A stretch of DNA of 64,000 bases from Hydrotalea sandarakina (GCF_003254115.1 NZ_QKZV01000003.1:186001-250000); one strand, 5' to 3'. Counted from the first letter of the stretch, positions 54,458-64,000 are shown. The notes: generated from the sequence alone by a model not told the origin. Numbers and translations are program-made.

Positions 54458-55360
54458 TTACCACAAACTGGCAGGATAAACACCATTATTAATGAGTTGT
54501 TGGAAACTTTTTTTCACTTCGGGTGCATCTTCTTTATAGGTAACGCCAAACCATTGTGCCGAAGTGGGTAATACTTTCACTATGCCAATTTTTTGTTTCA
54601 CAAACTCATCAACCACCAATGGAATAAAGAATTCTGATTTTATGTTCTGAATATTTTTATCCAAAAACTCATTGAATAATTTTTCAGCTAAAGCAATAAT
54701 GTTGGGATGAAAACCAAAGAAGTTCATACTAACCGGTGTATGCTCAGGCAATTCAACAACACCGCTTTCATCTTCGTACACAATTTTTCCGGTATCAGCA
54801 TTGCGGTAAATTTTAGTGCGCTCAGTTATGTTTACCAAATTACCTTCGGAATTTACCGAACATACACCCCTACTTACGCTTCCATGTCCACTTAAAGTTT
54901 TAGATAATTCATAACCCATAATTGCATAAGTGGTTTCGTTGCATTGGTTTTGTAAAAATGCAACTGCTTTTTCAAAAGCCTCTCTGCCATAAAAATCATC
55001 GGCATTTATAATTGAAAAAGGTTCATTCACTTTTCCTTTGCAACAAAGCAAGGCATGTGCTGTTCCCCAAGGCTTTACCCTATCGGCTGGTATAGGACGA
55101 TTGCCAACAAAATCTTCTAAATGCTGATATACGTAATCAATGGCAATTTTTCCTTTTAAACGAGGTTCGAATTGTGCTTTAAAAGCTTCAGCAAATTCTT
55201 CGCGAATAATGAATACAACTTTACCAAAACCACTTCTAATGGCATCATAAATTGAGTACTCCATAATTGTTTCACCACTTGGTCCAAATGCTTCTGTTTG
55301 CTTCATTGAACCATATCTACTAGCCATTCCTGCTGCTAAAATTACAAGTGTTGGTTGCAT
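54458..55360 (-). CDS. Sugar nucleotidyltransferase (NTP-transferase family)
   Basis: This 300-residue protein has the nucleotidyltransferase signature LVILAAGMASRYGSMKQTEAFGPSGE and the INADDFYG metal site. It probably attaches a nucleotide to a sugar phosphate for surface glycan synthesis. The long PSGETIMEYSIYDAIRSGFGKVVFII segment is typical of a Bacteroidota subgroup of unknown specificity. It is not close enough to GlmU or RfbA to name the substrate. It is divergent from the desulfhydrase-like gene. Confidence 0.82.
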   Translation of the reverse strand: MQPTLVILAAGMASRYGSMKQTEAFGPSGETIMEYSIYDAIRSGFGKVVFIIREEFAEAFKAQFEPRLKGKIAIDYVYQHLEDFVGNRPIPADRVKPWGTAHALLCCKGKVNEPFSIINADDFYGREAFEKAVAFLQNQCNETTYAIMGYELSKTLSGHGSVSRGVCSVNSEGNLVNITERTKIYRNADTGKIVYEDESGVVELPEHTPVSMNFFGFHPNIIALAEKLFNEFLDKNIQNIKSEFFIPLVVDEFVKQKIGIVKVLPTSAQWFGVTYKEDAPEVKKSFQQLINNGVYPASLW

Positions 55361-55437
55361 AATTGTACATTTGAATAGCTGCGAAGCTAAAAGATATGTT
55401 TAAAACAGCCAATAGTTTTATTTAAATAAATTCATAC

Positions 55438-56334
55438 ATGTTTACGTTGGAATTTGAGCAAATGCCCTATTTACAAGCAATTCCATTGCCCCAAACCCTT
55501 CTTAACCAAAAAATAACATTTTCTGTATTGCGGTTAGATGTCATTCATTCGGAAATAAGCGGCAATAAATGGTTTAAATTAAAGAATTATTTAAATAATG
55601 CATTGCTACAAAATTGCCAACGTATTGTAACATTTGGCGGACCATTTTCCAATCATATTTTGGCTACGGCTGCAGCATGCCAACAAGCTAAAATTGCTTG
55701 CTTGGGTATTATAAGGGGTGAAAAAGTAAATAATTACACTTTAGCAGCTGCTGCTGAAAAAGGGATGGCCCTACACTTTGTTTCGAGAGAAGCCTATAAA
55801 AACAAACGATTGCTTCAGCAACAATTGCAACAACCTAACGATTATTTTATTAATGAAGGAGGTTATGGCCATTTAGGTGCACTAGGTGCCAAAGATATTC
55901 ATTCATTCATTCCACCAACGGCCACTCATATTTTGGCTGCAGTTGGAACAGGTACCATGGCAGCCGGACTGTTAATGGCTGCCGAGCCCAATCAAACTAT
56001 TATTGCAATTCCGGTTTTGAAAGGGGCCGATGCTATTCAACAAGATATTGCAGCATTGGTAAATGATTCTGACAAAATGAAACAAATGATTTGGAAAAAT
56101 GAATACCATTTTGGTGGTTATGCCAAACATCCTGCTGCTTTAATTCAAAGCATGAATGAATGGTGGAATTTATACCAATTACCAACCGATATTGTTTATA
56201 CTGCTAAACTTATATATGCTACCCGACATTTAATGGAACAACAATTTTTTCCACCCAATAGTCATGTTGTGGCTATTCATAGTGGTGGATTACAAGGCAA
56301 CACTTCTCTTTCTAAAAACATTTTGCAATTTTAG
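55438..56334 (+). CDS. D-cysteine desulfhydrase / ACC deaminase family PLP enzyme
   Basis: This 298-residue fold-type II PLP enzyme has the lysine in SGNKWFKLKNYLNNAL, the SNH triplet in TFGGPFSNHILATAAAC and a glycine-rich AVGTGTMAAGLLMA phosphate loop. It belongs to the D-cysteine desulfhydrase/1-aminocyclopropane-1-carboxylate deaminase family. The residues that separate the two activities cannot be judged without alignment; desulfhydrase is the more common activity in bacteria. The next gene starts 28 nt later. Confidence 0.85.
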   Translation: MFTLEFEQMPYLQAIPLPQTLLNQKITFSVLRLDVIHSEISGNKWFKLKNYLNNALLQNCQRIVTFGGPFSNHILATAAACQQAKIACLGIIRGEKVNNYTLAAAAEKGMALHFVSREAYKNKRLLQQQLQQPNDYFINEGGYGHLGALGAKDIHSFIPPTATHILAAVGTGTMAAGLLMAAEPNQTIIAIPVLKGADAIQQDIAALVNDSDKMKQMIWKNEYHFGGYAKHPAALIQSMNEWWNLYQLPTDIVYTAKLIYATRHLMEQQFFPPNSHVVAIHSGGLQGNTSLSKNILQF

Positions 56335-56349
56335 TAACAGGCTGACTTG

Positions 56350-56357
56350 TATATTTG
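56350..56357 (+). promoter_or_regulatory. -7 box abutting the 56363 start
   Basis: TATATTTG ends 5 nt before the ATG. If used, transcription would begin at or next to the start codon. The upstream TTTTG is 24 nt away, slightly long. Confidence 0.45.
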
Positions 56358-56362
56358 TTAGA

Positions 56363-57214
56363 ATGAAACGTATATTATTTTTTACTATTTTATTTTTTAT
56401 CGGGTTTGCAACTCACGCCAATGCACAAGCCATAGATACATTGCCCAATTTTTCGGTACATTTTTTAAATAAAAATAAGGTTCAGGTAAGTTGGATCAAT
56501 CCTTACCCCGATTGTAACCAGTTGGTAGTGCAACGTTCTTATGATAGTATAAAGTTTTTTACAAGTATCTTTTCGGCCCAATCACCCGAACTGCAACAAA
56601 ATGGTTTTGTAGATAACCAGTTTACACCGGGTGTAAAAGTATTCTATCGCATATTCTATGTATTAAAAGATGGGCATTATTTCTTTACTGCTTCTAAATC
56701 TCCGGCCAATGGTATAGCAACCAATGCCAATGCTTCACCTTCAATAATTACCAATGATAATAAAGTACTCTATAACAATAATGATGCGGTAATTATGTAC
56801 CGCATTTTTAACAGAGATAGAGATTCATTATTGTATATGCTGGAACCTCAGGATTTTAAGCATTTTAAAGATTCGGTATATGCTCATTCAAAAGATACCT
56901 TAACCATGTTGGCGAATTATGAAGTGTTGTTGAAAAGATATGTACCTAAAATTGTTTGGAAACCATCTGTTTATGTCTTCACTAATAATAAAGGTTACGT
57001 TACCATTGCATTGCCCGATGCCAAAAAACATGAGTACCACCTAAAGTTTTTTAACGACAAAAATGAACTTATGTTCCAAATGAATAATATTCAGGAAAAT
57101 TATTTGGTGGTTGATAAATCAAATTTTTTACAGGCAGGCTGGTACTTCTTTGAATTGTATGAAGACCATCATTTAAAAGAAAAAAACAAATTTTACTTGG
57201 AAAAAGAGTTTTAA
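56363..57214 (+). CDS. Secreted protein of unknown function
   Basis: From the ATG at 56363 (MKRILFFTILFFIGFATHANAQ) the product is 283 residues, with a signal peptide ending near residue 22. The following 90 residues (FSVHFLNKNKVQVSWINPYPDCNQLVVQRSYDSIKFF...VFYRIFYVLKDG) look like a fibronectin type III-like beta domain. The C-terminal region (about 195-283) is also beta-rich. I recognise no catalytic motif. The longer frame overlaps the upstream gene and is not credible. Confidence 0.7.
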   Translation: MKRILFFTILFFIGFATHANAQAIDTLPNFSVHFLNKNKVQVSWINPYPDCNQLVVQRSYDSIKFFTSIFSAQSPELQQNGFVDNQFTPGVKVFYRIFYVLKDGHYFFTASKSPANGIATNANASPSIITNDNKVLYNNNDAVIMYRIFNRDRDSLLYMLEPQDFKHFKDSVYAHSKDTLTMLANYEVLLKRYVPKIVWKPSVYVFTNNKGYVTIALPDAKKHEYHLKFFNDKNELMFQMNNIQENYLVVDKSNFLQAGWYFFELYEDHHLKEKNKFYLEKEF

Positions 57215-57903
57215 GACATCCAGGTTACTTCAAACACTCGGGCAAAATTTTCTTTTACCAATTGTTTTACTTCTTCCATGGGAACGGTTCTTCCTAATTC
57301 TTTTTGCAAAGAAGTTACTTGTTTGTTTTTTATGCCACAAGGAATAATGTAATTAAAGTAATTTAAATCTGTATTCACATTCAATGCAAAACCATGCATT
57401 GTAATCCAACGGCTGCATTTAATACCCATGGCACAAATTTTTCTTTCAAAGCCCGGTTTATCAGGATCAATCCATACACCGGTTTCACCCTTACTTCTGC
57501 TGCCTGTAATACCATAATGCGCCAATGTTAAAATAATAACTTCTTCTAAACTGCGTAAATACCAGCCTAAATCAGTCTTAAATTTATCTAAATCTAAAAT
57601 AGGATACCCAACCAACTGTTGTGGGCCATGAAAAGTAATATCGCCCCCTCGGTTTATATGAAAAAAATCAATGTTTTTTTCATGCATTTCTTCTTCTGAA
57701 ATTAAAACATGTTCGCGTTTACCACTTTTACCCAAAGTATAAACGGGTGAATGTTCCACAAAAAGCAAATAATTGGTGGTTAAGTTCCGAGTAGTTTCAT
57801 CCGATTTTAATGCTACATTACGGGCTAATAATCGTTCCTGATAATCCCAAACGCTTTTATAATCTCGAAATCCCAAATCTTCAAAATACACTAAATGTTC
57901 CAT
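57211..57903 (-). CDS. lipB: Octanoyltransferase (lipoyl synthesis)
   Basis: From the ATG at 57903 (MEHLVYFEDLGFRDYKSVWDYQE) the product is 230 residues, the usual LipB length; the frame extends 83 residues further into the rluD start region without homology. Motifs are NRGGDITFHGPQQLVGYPILDL, the catalytic lysine in CAMGIKCSRWITMHGFALNV and the catalytic Cys in YIIPCGI. It moves octanoyl groups from acyl carrier protein to lipoyl domains. Its 3' end overlaps the convergent secreted protein gene by 4 nt. Confidence 0.95.
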   Translation of the reverse strand: MEHLVYFEDLGFRDYKSVWDYQERLLARNVALKSDETTRNLTTNYLLFVEHSPVYTLGKSGKREHVLISEEEMHEKNIDFFHINRGGDITFHGPQQLVGYPILDLDKFKTDLGWYLRSLEEVIILTLAHYGITGSRSKGETGVWIDPDKPGFERKICAMGIKCSRWITMHGFALNVNTDLNYFNYIIPCGIKNKQVTSLQKELGRTVPMEEVKQLVKENFARVFEVTWMS

Positions 57904-57996
57904 AGCAATATGGGCAAAATTAACGTTAACGAATTGTAAACCGGCAACAAAGTTACGAAAGCTTGGGCGTGAAATACATGCGCTTACAAATGCCTT

Positions 57997-58004
57997 TATA
58001 TTTG
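57997..58004 (+). promoter_or_regulatory. -7 box abutting rluD
   Basis: TATATTTG ends 5 nt before the rluD ATG, suggesting a leaderless or nearly leaderless transcript. A clear -33 element is not seen. Confidence 0.45.
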
Positions 58005-58009
58005 CAACA

Positions 58010-59065
58010 ATGAATACAGAGGATATACAAATAATGCCGGAAGAAGGAAATGAAAACCTGTATGAAAGGAAAACATTTTCTATAGATAAAAACCAAGAAC
58101 CCATACGCATTGATAAATGGTTACAAATGCGTTTAGAAAATGCTTCGCGCAATAAAATTCAAAAGGGCATTGAAGCAGGTTTTTTAACCGTTAACGGTAA
58201 AATAGTAAAAAGCAATTATAAAATTAAACCCGGCGATGAGCTGGTATTGTTAAGTTATACCAATCCGGAATACACGGAAGTAAAAGCTGAACCTATACCA
58301 CTGGATATCGTGTATGAAGATGATACTATTTTAGTTGTGAATAAGCCCGCTAATATGGTTGTGCATCCCGGAGTGGGAAATTATACGGGTACGCTTTTAA
58401 ATGGCGTGAAATACCACTTACTACAACAAAATAAAAATGTTGATGAAGATGAACTGCCCCGGTATGGCTTAGTGCACAGAATTGATAAAAACACAACCGG
58501 CCTATTGGTATTAGCCAAAACTGCTGATGCTGCCGCACATTTAGCCAAACAATTTTTCCATCATACCGTACAGCGCAAGTATGTTGCATTGGTTTGGGGT
58601 AATGTGGAAGAAAATGAAGGAACCATTAATGCACATATTGCCCGACACCAGCAGTATAGAAAAATGTTTGCTGCCTACCCCGATGGCGAAACCGGCAAAC
58701 ATGCCATTACTCACTATCGCGTTTTAGAAAGATTTAATTATGTTACTTTGGTTGAATGTGTTTTAGAAACCGGAAGAACCCATCAAATTAGGGTGCACAT
58801 GAAACATATTGGACATACGCTGTTTAACGACTACGAATATGGCGGCGACAAAATTTTAAAAGGCACTATCTATTCCAAATACAAACAATTTGTTGAAAAT
58901 TGTTTTGAAGTATGCAACCGCTGTGCTTTACATGCCAAAACACTGGGCTTTGTACATCCTAAAACAGGTAAAGCATTATTGTTTAATTCAGAATTACCTA
59001 CCGATATGCAACAGCTTATTGAAAAATGGAGAAATTATGTTCAACACAAAAATATAACGGATTGA
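58010..59065 (+). CDS. rluD: 23S rRNA pseudouridine synthase, RluA/RluD family
   Basis: This 351-residue protein has an N-terminal S4 domain (about 33-95, IRIDKWLQMRLENASRNKIQKGIEAGFLTVNG) and the catalytic domain with HRIDKNTTGLLVLAKT (Asp nucleophile) and ETGRTHQIRVHMKHIGH. RluD-type enzymes modify helix 69 of 23S rRNA. The match is to the RluD/RluC group and the exact position modified is inferred. The FkbM methyltransferase gene overlaps its 3' end by 40 nt. Confidence 0.92.
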   Translation: MNTEDIQIMPEEGNENLYERKTFSIDKNQEPIRIDKWLQMRLENASRNKIQKGIEAGFLTVNGKIVKSNYKIKPGDELVLLSYTNPEYTEVKAEPIPLDIVYEDDTILVVNKPANMVVHPGVGNYTGTLLNGVKYHLLQQNKNVDEDELPRYGLVHRIDKNTTGLLVLAKTADAAAHLAKQFFHHTVQRKYVALVWGNVEENEGTINAHIARHQQYRKMFAAYPDGETGKHAITHYRVLERFNYVTLVECVLETGRTHQIRVHMKHIGHTLFNDYEYGGDKILKGTIYSKYKQFVENCFEVCNRCALHAKTLGFVHPKTGKALLFNSELPTDMQQLIEKWRNYVQHKNITD

Positions 59066-59793
59066 ACCCGGTAAACAACTTTAAAGCATTTGCCAAATTA
59101 ATTGTAACAAAATTACCCTTTGCTATTACACGTAACGAGCAAATAGACCGCGCAACTGAAAGGGTAATAAAAAAAGTATTGGCACCTAACGGACTAGGAA
59201 TTGACGTTGGCGCACATACCGGAAAAATTACCCAAATGATGGTAGCTGCTTCACCACAACAACATTTGGCTTTTGAGCCAATACCTGAACTATACACCGC
59301 ATTACAAAAAAAATTTCAACAAAAAATTCGTTTGTATAATTATGCATTAAGCTATGAAATAGGGAATAGCAACTTTAACCTGGTAACTACCAACAAAGCA
59401 TATAGTGGTTTATTAAAAAGGCCATATGATAAGTTAGAATCAGATACAACCATAACAGTAAATACAACAACACTAGACGCAATTATTGCACCTCAACAAC
59501 GTATACATCTTATAAAAATGGATGTTGAAGGGGCTGAATATTGGGTATTAAAAGGGGCACAACAAACCATTGCACAACATAAACCCATTCTTTTATTTGA
59601 GTTTGGTAACAAAGGGGCAAGCACCTACAATATTACCCCTGAAAAAATGTATTCATTTTTGCAAAATGATTTGAAGTATAATATTTTCACTTTACAGGGA
59701 TGGTTAAATCACCAACCGCCCATATCGTTTTCAATGCTGGAAAATTATTTTAACACAGATACTTGCTATTTCTATCTGGCAGCCCCAATTTAG
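59026..59793 (+). CDS. FkbM-family methyltransferase
   Basis: This 255-residue protein has the SAM-binding [14 protein letters not shown] loop, [14 protein letters not shown] (acidic motif II) and [16 protein letters not shown], all standard FkbM motifs. These enzymes O-methylate sugars or lipids in glycan and natural product pathways. It overlaps rluD by 40 nt in another frame. An alternative ATG a few codons later would still overlap, so translational coupling is likely. Substrate unknown. Confidence 0.87.
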   Translation: MEKLCSTQKYNGLNPVNNFKAFAKLIVTKLPFAITRNEQIDRATERVIKKVLAPNGLGIDVGAHTGKITQMMVAASPQQHLAFEPIPELYTALQKKFQQKIRLYNYALSYEIGNSNFNLVTTNKAYSGLLKRPYDKLESDTTITVNTTTLDAIIAPQQRIHLIKMDVEGAEYWVLKGAQQTIAQHKPILLFEFGNKGASTYNITPEKMYSFLQNDLKYNIFTLQGWLNHQPPISFSMLENYFNTDTCYFYLAAPI

Positions 59794-59822
59794 CATTCAA
59801 CCCAACTTTATTCAGGTATTCC

Positions 59823-59830
59823 TATATTTG
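59823..59830 (+). promoter_or_regulatory. -7 box upstream of bioB
   Basis: TATATTTG matches the consensus and lies 28 nt before the bioB ATG, just after the FkbM stop. The -33 element is not clear. Confidence 0.4.
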
Positions 59831-59858
59831 TTGCTTCAAAAATGAAATTTGTTTTTTT

Positions 59859-60863
59859 ATGCATAACGATATTAGAAACAATTGGACACTATCTGAAATT
59901 GAAGCCATATATAATACCCCTTTGTTGGATTTAATTTTTAAAGCAGCCAGCATACATCGTAAATACAATACTACTGCCGAAGTGCAAGTTTGTACTTTGT
60001 TAAGTATTAAAACCGGTGGGTGCACTGAAGATTGTGCCTATTGCCCTCAAGCAGCTCGATACAACACCGGTGTTGATGTGCATGCATTAATGCAAAAAGA
60101 TGAAGTATTGGCTTATGCAAAAAAAGCAAAAGATGCCGGCAGTACTCGTTTTTGCATGGGAGCCGCATGGCGTGAAGTTCGCGACAATCGCGATTTTGAT
60201 CGTGTGTTAGAAATGGTGAAAGGGGTAAATGAAATGGGCATGGAAGTATGTTGTACCCTTGGTATGTTAACGGAAGAACAAGCTAAAAAATTAGCTGATG
60301 CAGGTTTATATGCCTACAACCATAATTTAGATACGAGTGAAGAGCATTATCATGATATTATTACTACGCGTACTTATCAGGATAGATTGAATACCCTTGA
60401 GCATGTTAGAAAAGCAGGTGTTACGGTTTGTTGCGGCGGTATAATTGGTTTAGGCGAAACACAGGAAGATAGAATTAAAATGCTGCATACTTTGGCTACA
60501 ATGCCTCAGCACCCGGAAAGTGTTCCCATTAATGCATTAGTACCCATTGCCGGTACCCCATTAGCAAACAATAAAAAGGTAGATGTGTGGGATATGGTTA
60601 GAATGATTGCTACTGCAAGAATTATTATGCCTGCCACTATGGTACGTTTAAGTGCAGGAAGAACAAGCATGTCGGTAGCTGAACAAGCTTTATGCTTCTT
60701 AGCAGGTGCTAATTCCATATTTGCAGGAGATAAATTATTAACCACACCTAACCCCAGTTTTGAAGAAGATAATGCAATGTTTGATTTACTAGGACTTGTT
60801 CCCCGGGAATCATTCAAAGAAGAGAAGCAAAAACTAAGTGAAATGGTTCAAGCAACTGTATAA
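59859..60863 (+). CDS. bioB: Biotin synthase
   Basis: From the ATG at 59859 ([25 protein letters not shown]) the product is 334 residues; the longer frame runs into the previous gene. The radical SAM cluster motif is CTEDCAYC. Ligands and substrate residues for the 2Fe-2S cluster appear in [19 protein letters not shown] and [11 protein letters not shown]. It inserts sulfur into dethiobiotin. Other bio genes are not in the window. Confidence 0.96.
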   Translation: MHNDIRNNWTLSEIEAIYNTPLLDLIFKAASIHRKYNTTAEVQVCTLLSIKTGGCTEDCAYCPQAARYNTGVDVHALMQKDEVLAYAKKAKDAGSTRFCMGAAWREVRDNRDFDRVLEMVKGVNEMGMEVCCTLGMLTEEQAKKLADAGLYAYNHNLDTSEEHYHDIITTRTYQDRLNTLEHVRKAGVTVCCGGIIGLGETQEDRIKMLHTLATMPQHPESVPINALVPIAGTPLANNKKVDVWDMVRMIATARIIMPATMVRLSAGRTSMSVAEQALCFLAGANSIFAGDKLLTTPNPSFEEDNAMFDLLGLVPRESFKEEKQKLSEMVQATV

Positions 60864-60884
60864 AAACTACTTTTGAAAGTTGCG

Positions 60885-61907
60885 TTAAAGGCCTGTTCCT
60901 TTCCAATTAAAATTTAGGCTGATTTGGTGAAAAAGGTTTTGTTGGTAAAATCCTGTTGCATAACGAATGTGCAACTTATTTAACAACACACCGGCACCTA
61001 ACGTAAACCCATTTAACCCATTAGCGGTGGTGTAAGCATTTAAATCATGCCGACGCAAAAAATTATAACCACTGGTAATTTCTACCTTGTGGTCAATTAA
61101 CAGTTGAACAGAGCCAACTAAATGGGTAATTAATTGGTTTAAAAATCCACCATTCGAGTTAATGCCATAGGCTGCATTAAATGCAGTGTCATTGTATAAA
61201 GTGTTGAATGTTTGCAAGTGATGAGCAGTTAAAGAAAATTGAAATGGTGCTTTTGCTAATTTTTTTGTAAACCCCATTTGTACATCAAAGGGTAACTCTT
61301 CTTTTACGCCTTGGGTATAAGTATTGAACTGTGTACCCATATTTTTTACAACAAATGCAGCTTGAAACCCTTTAGCTGAATCGAAATAATTTAATCCTAC
61401 ATCAACTGCCATACCGCTACTTTTATATTGGGCATAGTGGCTATTAATGAATTTAATTGTACCACCCACATTCCATTTTTCGTGGTAGGCATGCGAAAAC
61501 ATTAATTGAGCAACATAATCAACCGGTTTAAAAGTGCCATATACATTTCCGGCGGCATCAGTTTGAGTTAGTGTACCATAATCAAAATAATTAATACCCA
61601 ACGCCATATTGGTTTGGTATTTAGGCAAATACCAGGCAGTAGTTAAACTATAATTTTTTATACCCGCAACAAAATTGTTGAAAGAAGTATTTAATTGCTG
61701 CTGCATATTACTTCGCAATAAAGCAGGGTTTTGAAAAGCCATGCCTACATCATTGGTAATGTTTGAAATATTAACGCCACCCAAGGCAGATAACTGAGCG
61801 GTATTAGGTTGGGTAACAAAATTAAACACAGTATTCCCCCCCAAAGTTTGTGCTTTTACAAACTGAATACACATCATTAATAAAAGTATGGATAGCAGTT
61901 GTTTCAT
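60885..61907 (-). CDS. porQ: Type IX secretion system protein PorQ
   Basis: I chose the ATG at 61907 (MKQLLSILLLMMCIQFVKAQ), giving 340 residues; the frame extends four codons to a TTG only. A signal peptide (about 1-20) is followed by FVTQPNTAQLSALGGVNISNITNDVGMAFQNPALL, the characteristic PorQ/PorV-like opening, and a beta-barrel to the C-terminus. PorQ is part of the outer-membrane attachment complex that releases or anchors T9SS cargo. It is divergent from mutS and convergent with bioB. Confidence 0.88.
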   Translation of the reverse strand: MKQLLSILLLMMCIQFVKAQTLGGNTVFNFVTQPNTAQLSALGGVNISNITNDVGMAFQNPALLRSNMQQQLNTSFNNFVAGIKNYSLTTAWYLPKYQTNMALGINYFDYGTLTQTDAAGNVYGTFKPVDYVAQLMFSHAYHEKWNVGGTIKFINSHYAQYKSSGMAVDVGLNYFDSAKGFQAAFVVKNMGTQFNTYTQGVKEELPFDVQMGFTKKLAKAPFQFSLTAHHLQTFNTLYNDTAFNAAYGINSNGGFLNQLITHLVGSVQLLIDHKVEITSGYNFLRRHDLNAYTTANGLNGFTLGAGVLLNKLHIRYATGFYQQNLFHQISLNFNWKGTGL

Positions 61908-62005
61908 GTACGGGTTCAATATACTAAAACTTAACCATGTAATAGACTTTCAGCTATAAAGTTCACGATTTTAAAAAATGAATAGCAGCTCACAGCAGCA
62001 ATAAT

Positions 62006-62013
62006 TATATTTG
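62006..62013 (+). promoter_or_regulatory. -7 box abutting mutS
   Basis: TATATTTG ends 5 nt before the mutS ATG, the same spacing as at rluD and the 56363 gene. Confidence 0.45.
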
Positions 62014-62018
62014 TTGCC

Positions 62019-64000
62019 ATGCAAAAGTCAGCTTCCGATACCCCATTAATGCAACAGCACAATGCTATTAAGCAAAAGTACCCCGATGCTATTTTATTAT
62101 TTAGGGTGGGCGATTTTTATGAAACTTTTGGCGCCGATGCCATTGTTGCTTCCAATGTACTGGGTATTACACTTACCAAGCGCAATAATGGCGCAGCTTC
62201 ATCATCAGAACTGGCGGGTTTTCCACACCATGCTTTAGAAACATATTTACATAAATTGGTAAAGGCCGGTTATCGTGTAGCCATTTGCGACCAATTAGAA
62301 GATCCTAAACAGGCAAAGGGTATTGTAAAAAGAGGTGTAACCGAATTAGTAACACCCGGCATTGCAACCAATGACAAATTATTAGAAAATAACAGTAATA
62401 ATTTTTTAGCAGCCATTCACTTCAATAACAATATTGCAGGAGTTGCATTCTTGGATATTTCAACCGGAGAATTTTTCATTGCGGAAGGGAATACCGAATA
62501 CGCCGATAAATTATTGCAAAGCTTAAAGCCTGCAGAAGTTATTTTTCAACGTAGTTATCAAAAGCAATTTAAAGAACTGTTTGGCAATAAATTCTATACT
62601 TATACTTTAGAGTCATGGATTTTTGATGAAACCTATGCGCAGGAAAGTTTATTAAAACATTTTCAGTCGCATTCTTTAAAGGGATTTGGTATTGAACATT
62701 TAAAAAACGGCATTATTGCCGCCGGTGCTATTTTACATTATTTAAAAGAAACCGAACATCCCAATCTGCAACACATTACCACTATTAAAAGAATTGAAAA
62801 GGATGATTTTTTGTGGATGGATAGATTTACCATTCGTAATTTGGAATTAATTGGCAGTAGTGTTAATGAAGGAAAAGGTTTACTGCAAATTTTAGATAAT
62901 ACTGTAAGTGCAATGGGTGCAAGGCTGCTACAACGTTGGCTTATCTTTCCTTTAAAAAACAAATTAGCCATTGAAGAAAGATTAGACGCAGTTGCTTTTT
63001 TAATTAAAGAAACCGACTTACGCCATAAGCTTGCACAAGCCATTAAACAATGCGGCGATGTGGAGCGACTGATTAGTAAAATTGCATCTAAAAAAATTTC
63101 ACCCCGCGAAGTTTTACAAATTGCTAAAGGCTTACAACAAACTGCCATTATAAAAAAACAACTGGATAATTGCACTAATAAGTACCTGCAACGATTAGCA
63201 GATGGATTGAATACGTGTAGTGTAATTACCGATAAAATTTTAAGTGAATTAAAAGATCCACCACCTATTACTGCTCAAAAAGGCGATTTAATTCAATCAG
63301 GTATCAACAAAGAATTAGATGAATTGCGAAGCATTGCTTCAGGTGGTAAATCATACTTACTAAACTTACAACAAAAAGAAGCTGATGCTACTGGCATTAC
63401 TTCATTAAAAATTGGGTTTAATAATGTGTTTGGTTATTATTTAGAAGTTACCAATGCACACAAAAACAAAGTGCCTAATCATTGGATTCGGAAACAAACT
63501 TTAACGAATGCTGAACGCTATATTACACCCGAACTAAAAGAATATGAAGAAAAAATTGTAGGGGCTGAAGAAAAGATGTTAGCACTAGAAACACAACTTT
63601 TTGATGCCTTACTCAATGCATTGCAAGATTATATAGCACCAATACAAGTAAATGGCACTACGTTAGCCATTATTGATTGCTTGATATGCTTTGCGGAAAA
63701 TGCATTAAAATATCATTACCACCAACCCATCATTCATGATGGATTGACATTACAATTATTAGATAGCAGACATCCGGTAATTGAAAGGAATTTACCTGCA
63801 GGTGAAACATACATACCTAATGATATTACGTTGGATCCCGATAATCAGCAAATAATTATATTAACGGGCCCCAACATGAGCGGTAAAAGTGCCATTTTAC
63901 GGCAAACAGCACTGATTACTTTAATGGCGCATATGGGCAGTTTTGTGCCTGCAACTGAAGCTTCCATACCATTAACCGATAAAATATTTACTCGTGTAGG
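62019..64000 (+). CDS. mutS: DNA mismatch repair protein MutS (partial, 3' end outside window)
   Basis: The ORF is open from the ATG at 62019 to the window end (660 codons). The mismatch-recognition motif GDFYETF (F33, Y34, E35) and the ATPase Walker A GPNMSGKSAILRQ are intact. Family members are about 850-870 residues, so the last quarter is missing. MutS1-type is indicated by the N-terminal mismatch domain, which MutS2 lacks. It detects mispairs and recruits MutL. Confidence 0.96.
   Translation, partial: MQKSASDTPLMQQHNAIKQKYPDAILLFRVGDFYETFGADAIVASNVLGITLTKRNNGAASSSELAGFPHHALETYLHKLVKAGYRVAICDQLEDPKQAKGIVKRGVTELVTPGIATNDKLLENNSNNFLAAIHFNNNIAGVAFLDISTGEFFIAEGNTEYADKLLQSLKPAEVIFQRSYQKQFKELFGNKFYTYTLESWIFDETYAQESLLKHFQSHSLKGFGIEHLKNGIIAAGAILHYLKETEHPNLQHITTIKRIEKDDFLWMDRFTIRNLELIGSSVNEGKGLLQILDNTVSAMGARLLQRWLIFPLKNKLAIEERLDAVAFLIKETDLRHKLAQAIKQCGDVERLISKIASKKISPREVLQIAKGLQQTAIIKKQLDNCTNKYLQRLADGLNTCSVITDKILSELKDPPPITAQKGDLIQSGINKELDELRSIASGGKSYLLNLQQKEADATGITSLKIGFNNVFGYYLEVTNAHKNKVPNHWIRKQTLTNAERYITPELKEYEEKIVGAEEKMLALETQLFDALLNALQDYIAPIQVNGTTLAIIDCLICFAENALKYHYHQPIIHDGLTLQLLDSRHPVIERNLPAGETYIPNDITLDPDNQQIIILTGPNMSGKSAILRQTALITLMAHMGSFVPATEASIPLTDKIFTRV

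Overview
The window is about 64 kb of AT-rich chromosomal DNA from a member of the Bacteroidota, most likely a Chitinophagaceae-like lineage. The phylum call rests on several signals: many TAnnTTTG -7 boxes, some with a TTG/TTTG element 17-23 nt upstream; no obvious Shine-Dalgarno sequences; the type IX secretion protein PorQ; an OmpA protein with thrombospondin type 3 repeats; a PafA-type alkaline phosphatase; a eukaryotic-type NADP isocitrate dehydrogenase; and DUF2911, DUF6702 and DUF6580 proteins. Almost everything is core genome. I see no prophage, insertion sequence, CRISPR array or other mobile island.

Layout. 1-1067: a truncated secreted lactonase-like beta-propeller. 1.2-10.6 kb (minus strand): translation and transcription genes in the order tRNA-Thr, tRNA-Tyr, tRNA-Gly, tRNA-Thr, tuf, tRNA-Trp, secE, nusG, rplK, rplA, rplJ, rplL, rpoB. 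Terminators and new promoters split this into units, and rpoB is followed by a terminator and an unrelated gene instead of rpoC. 10.7-12.4 kb: hpf, xerC and rpsU. 12.5-22 kb: ribE, tyrS, an SGNH hydrolase, tRNA-Gln, an M1 peptidase with a HupE-like permease and a DUF6702 protein, and a GT39-type glycosyltransferase. 22-34.3 kb: glmM, a cysteine desulfurase, manA, yraN, xerD, an alpha-oxoamine synthase, pafA and icd. 34.4-42.1 kb: an Nramp-UspA fusion transporter, a short glycogen phosphorylase, and cell-envelope genes (OmpA, RlpA, a VanX-like dipeptidase).

42.1-52.1 kb (minus strand) is an aromatic amino acid biosynthesis region: pheA, aminotransferase, tyrA, DEAD-box helicase, DAHP synthase-chorismate mutase, then a terminator, then aroB, aroA, aroC and two small genes. 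In front of pheA is a complete transcription attenuator. It has a consensus promoter, a 19-codon leader peptide ending in a Phe/Tyr-rich run (FCFFYYYF), a 9-bp antiterminator, and an overlapping terminator whose U-tract runs into the pheA start codon. This is the strongest unannotated regulatory signal in the window.

52.3-64 kb: a small repeat lipoprotein; an ECF-like sigma factor paired with a membrane protein that joins an anti-sigma-like N-terminus to a periplasmic trypsin-like protease (a candidate self-contained stress sensor); a sugar nucleotidyltransferase; a D-cysteine desulfhydrase-like enzyme; lipB; rluD; an FkbM methyltransferase; bioB; porQ; and the start of mutS, cut by the window end.
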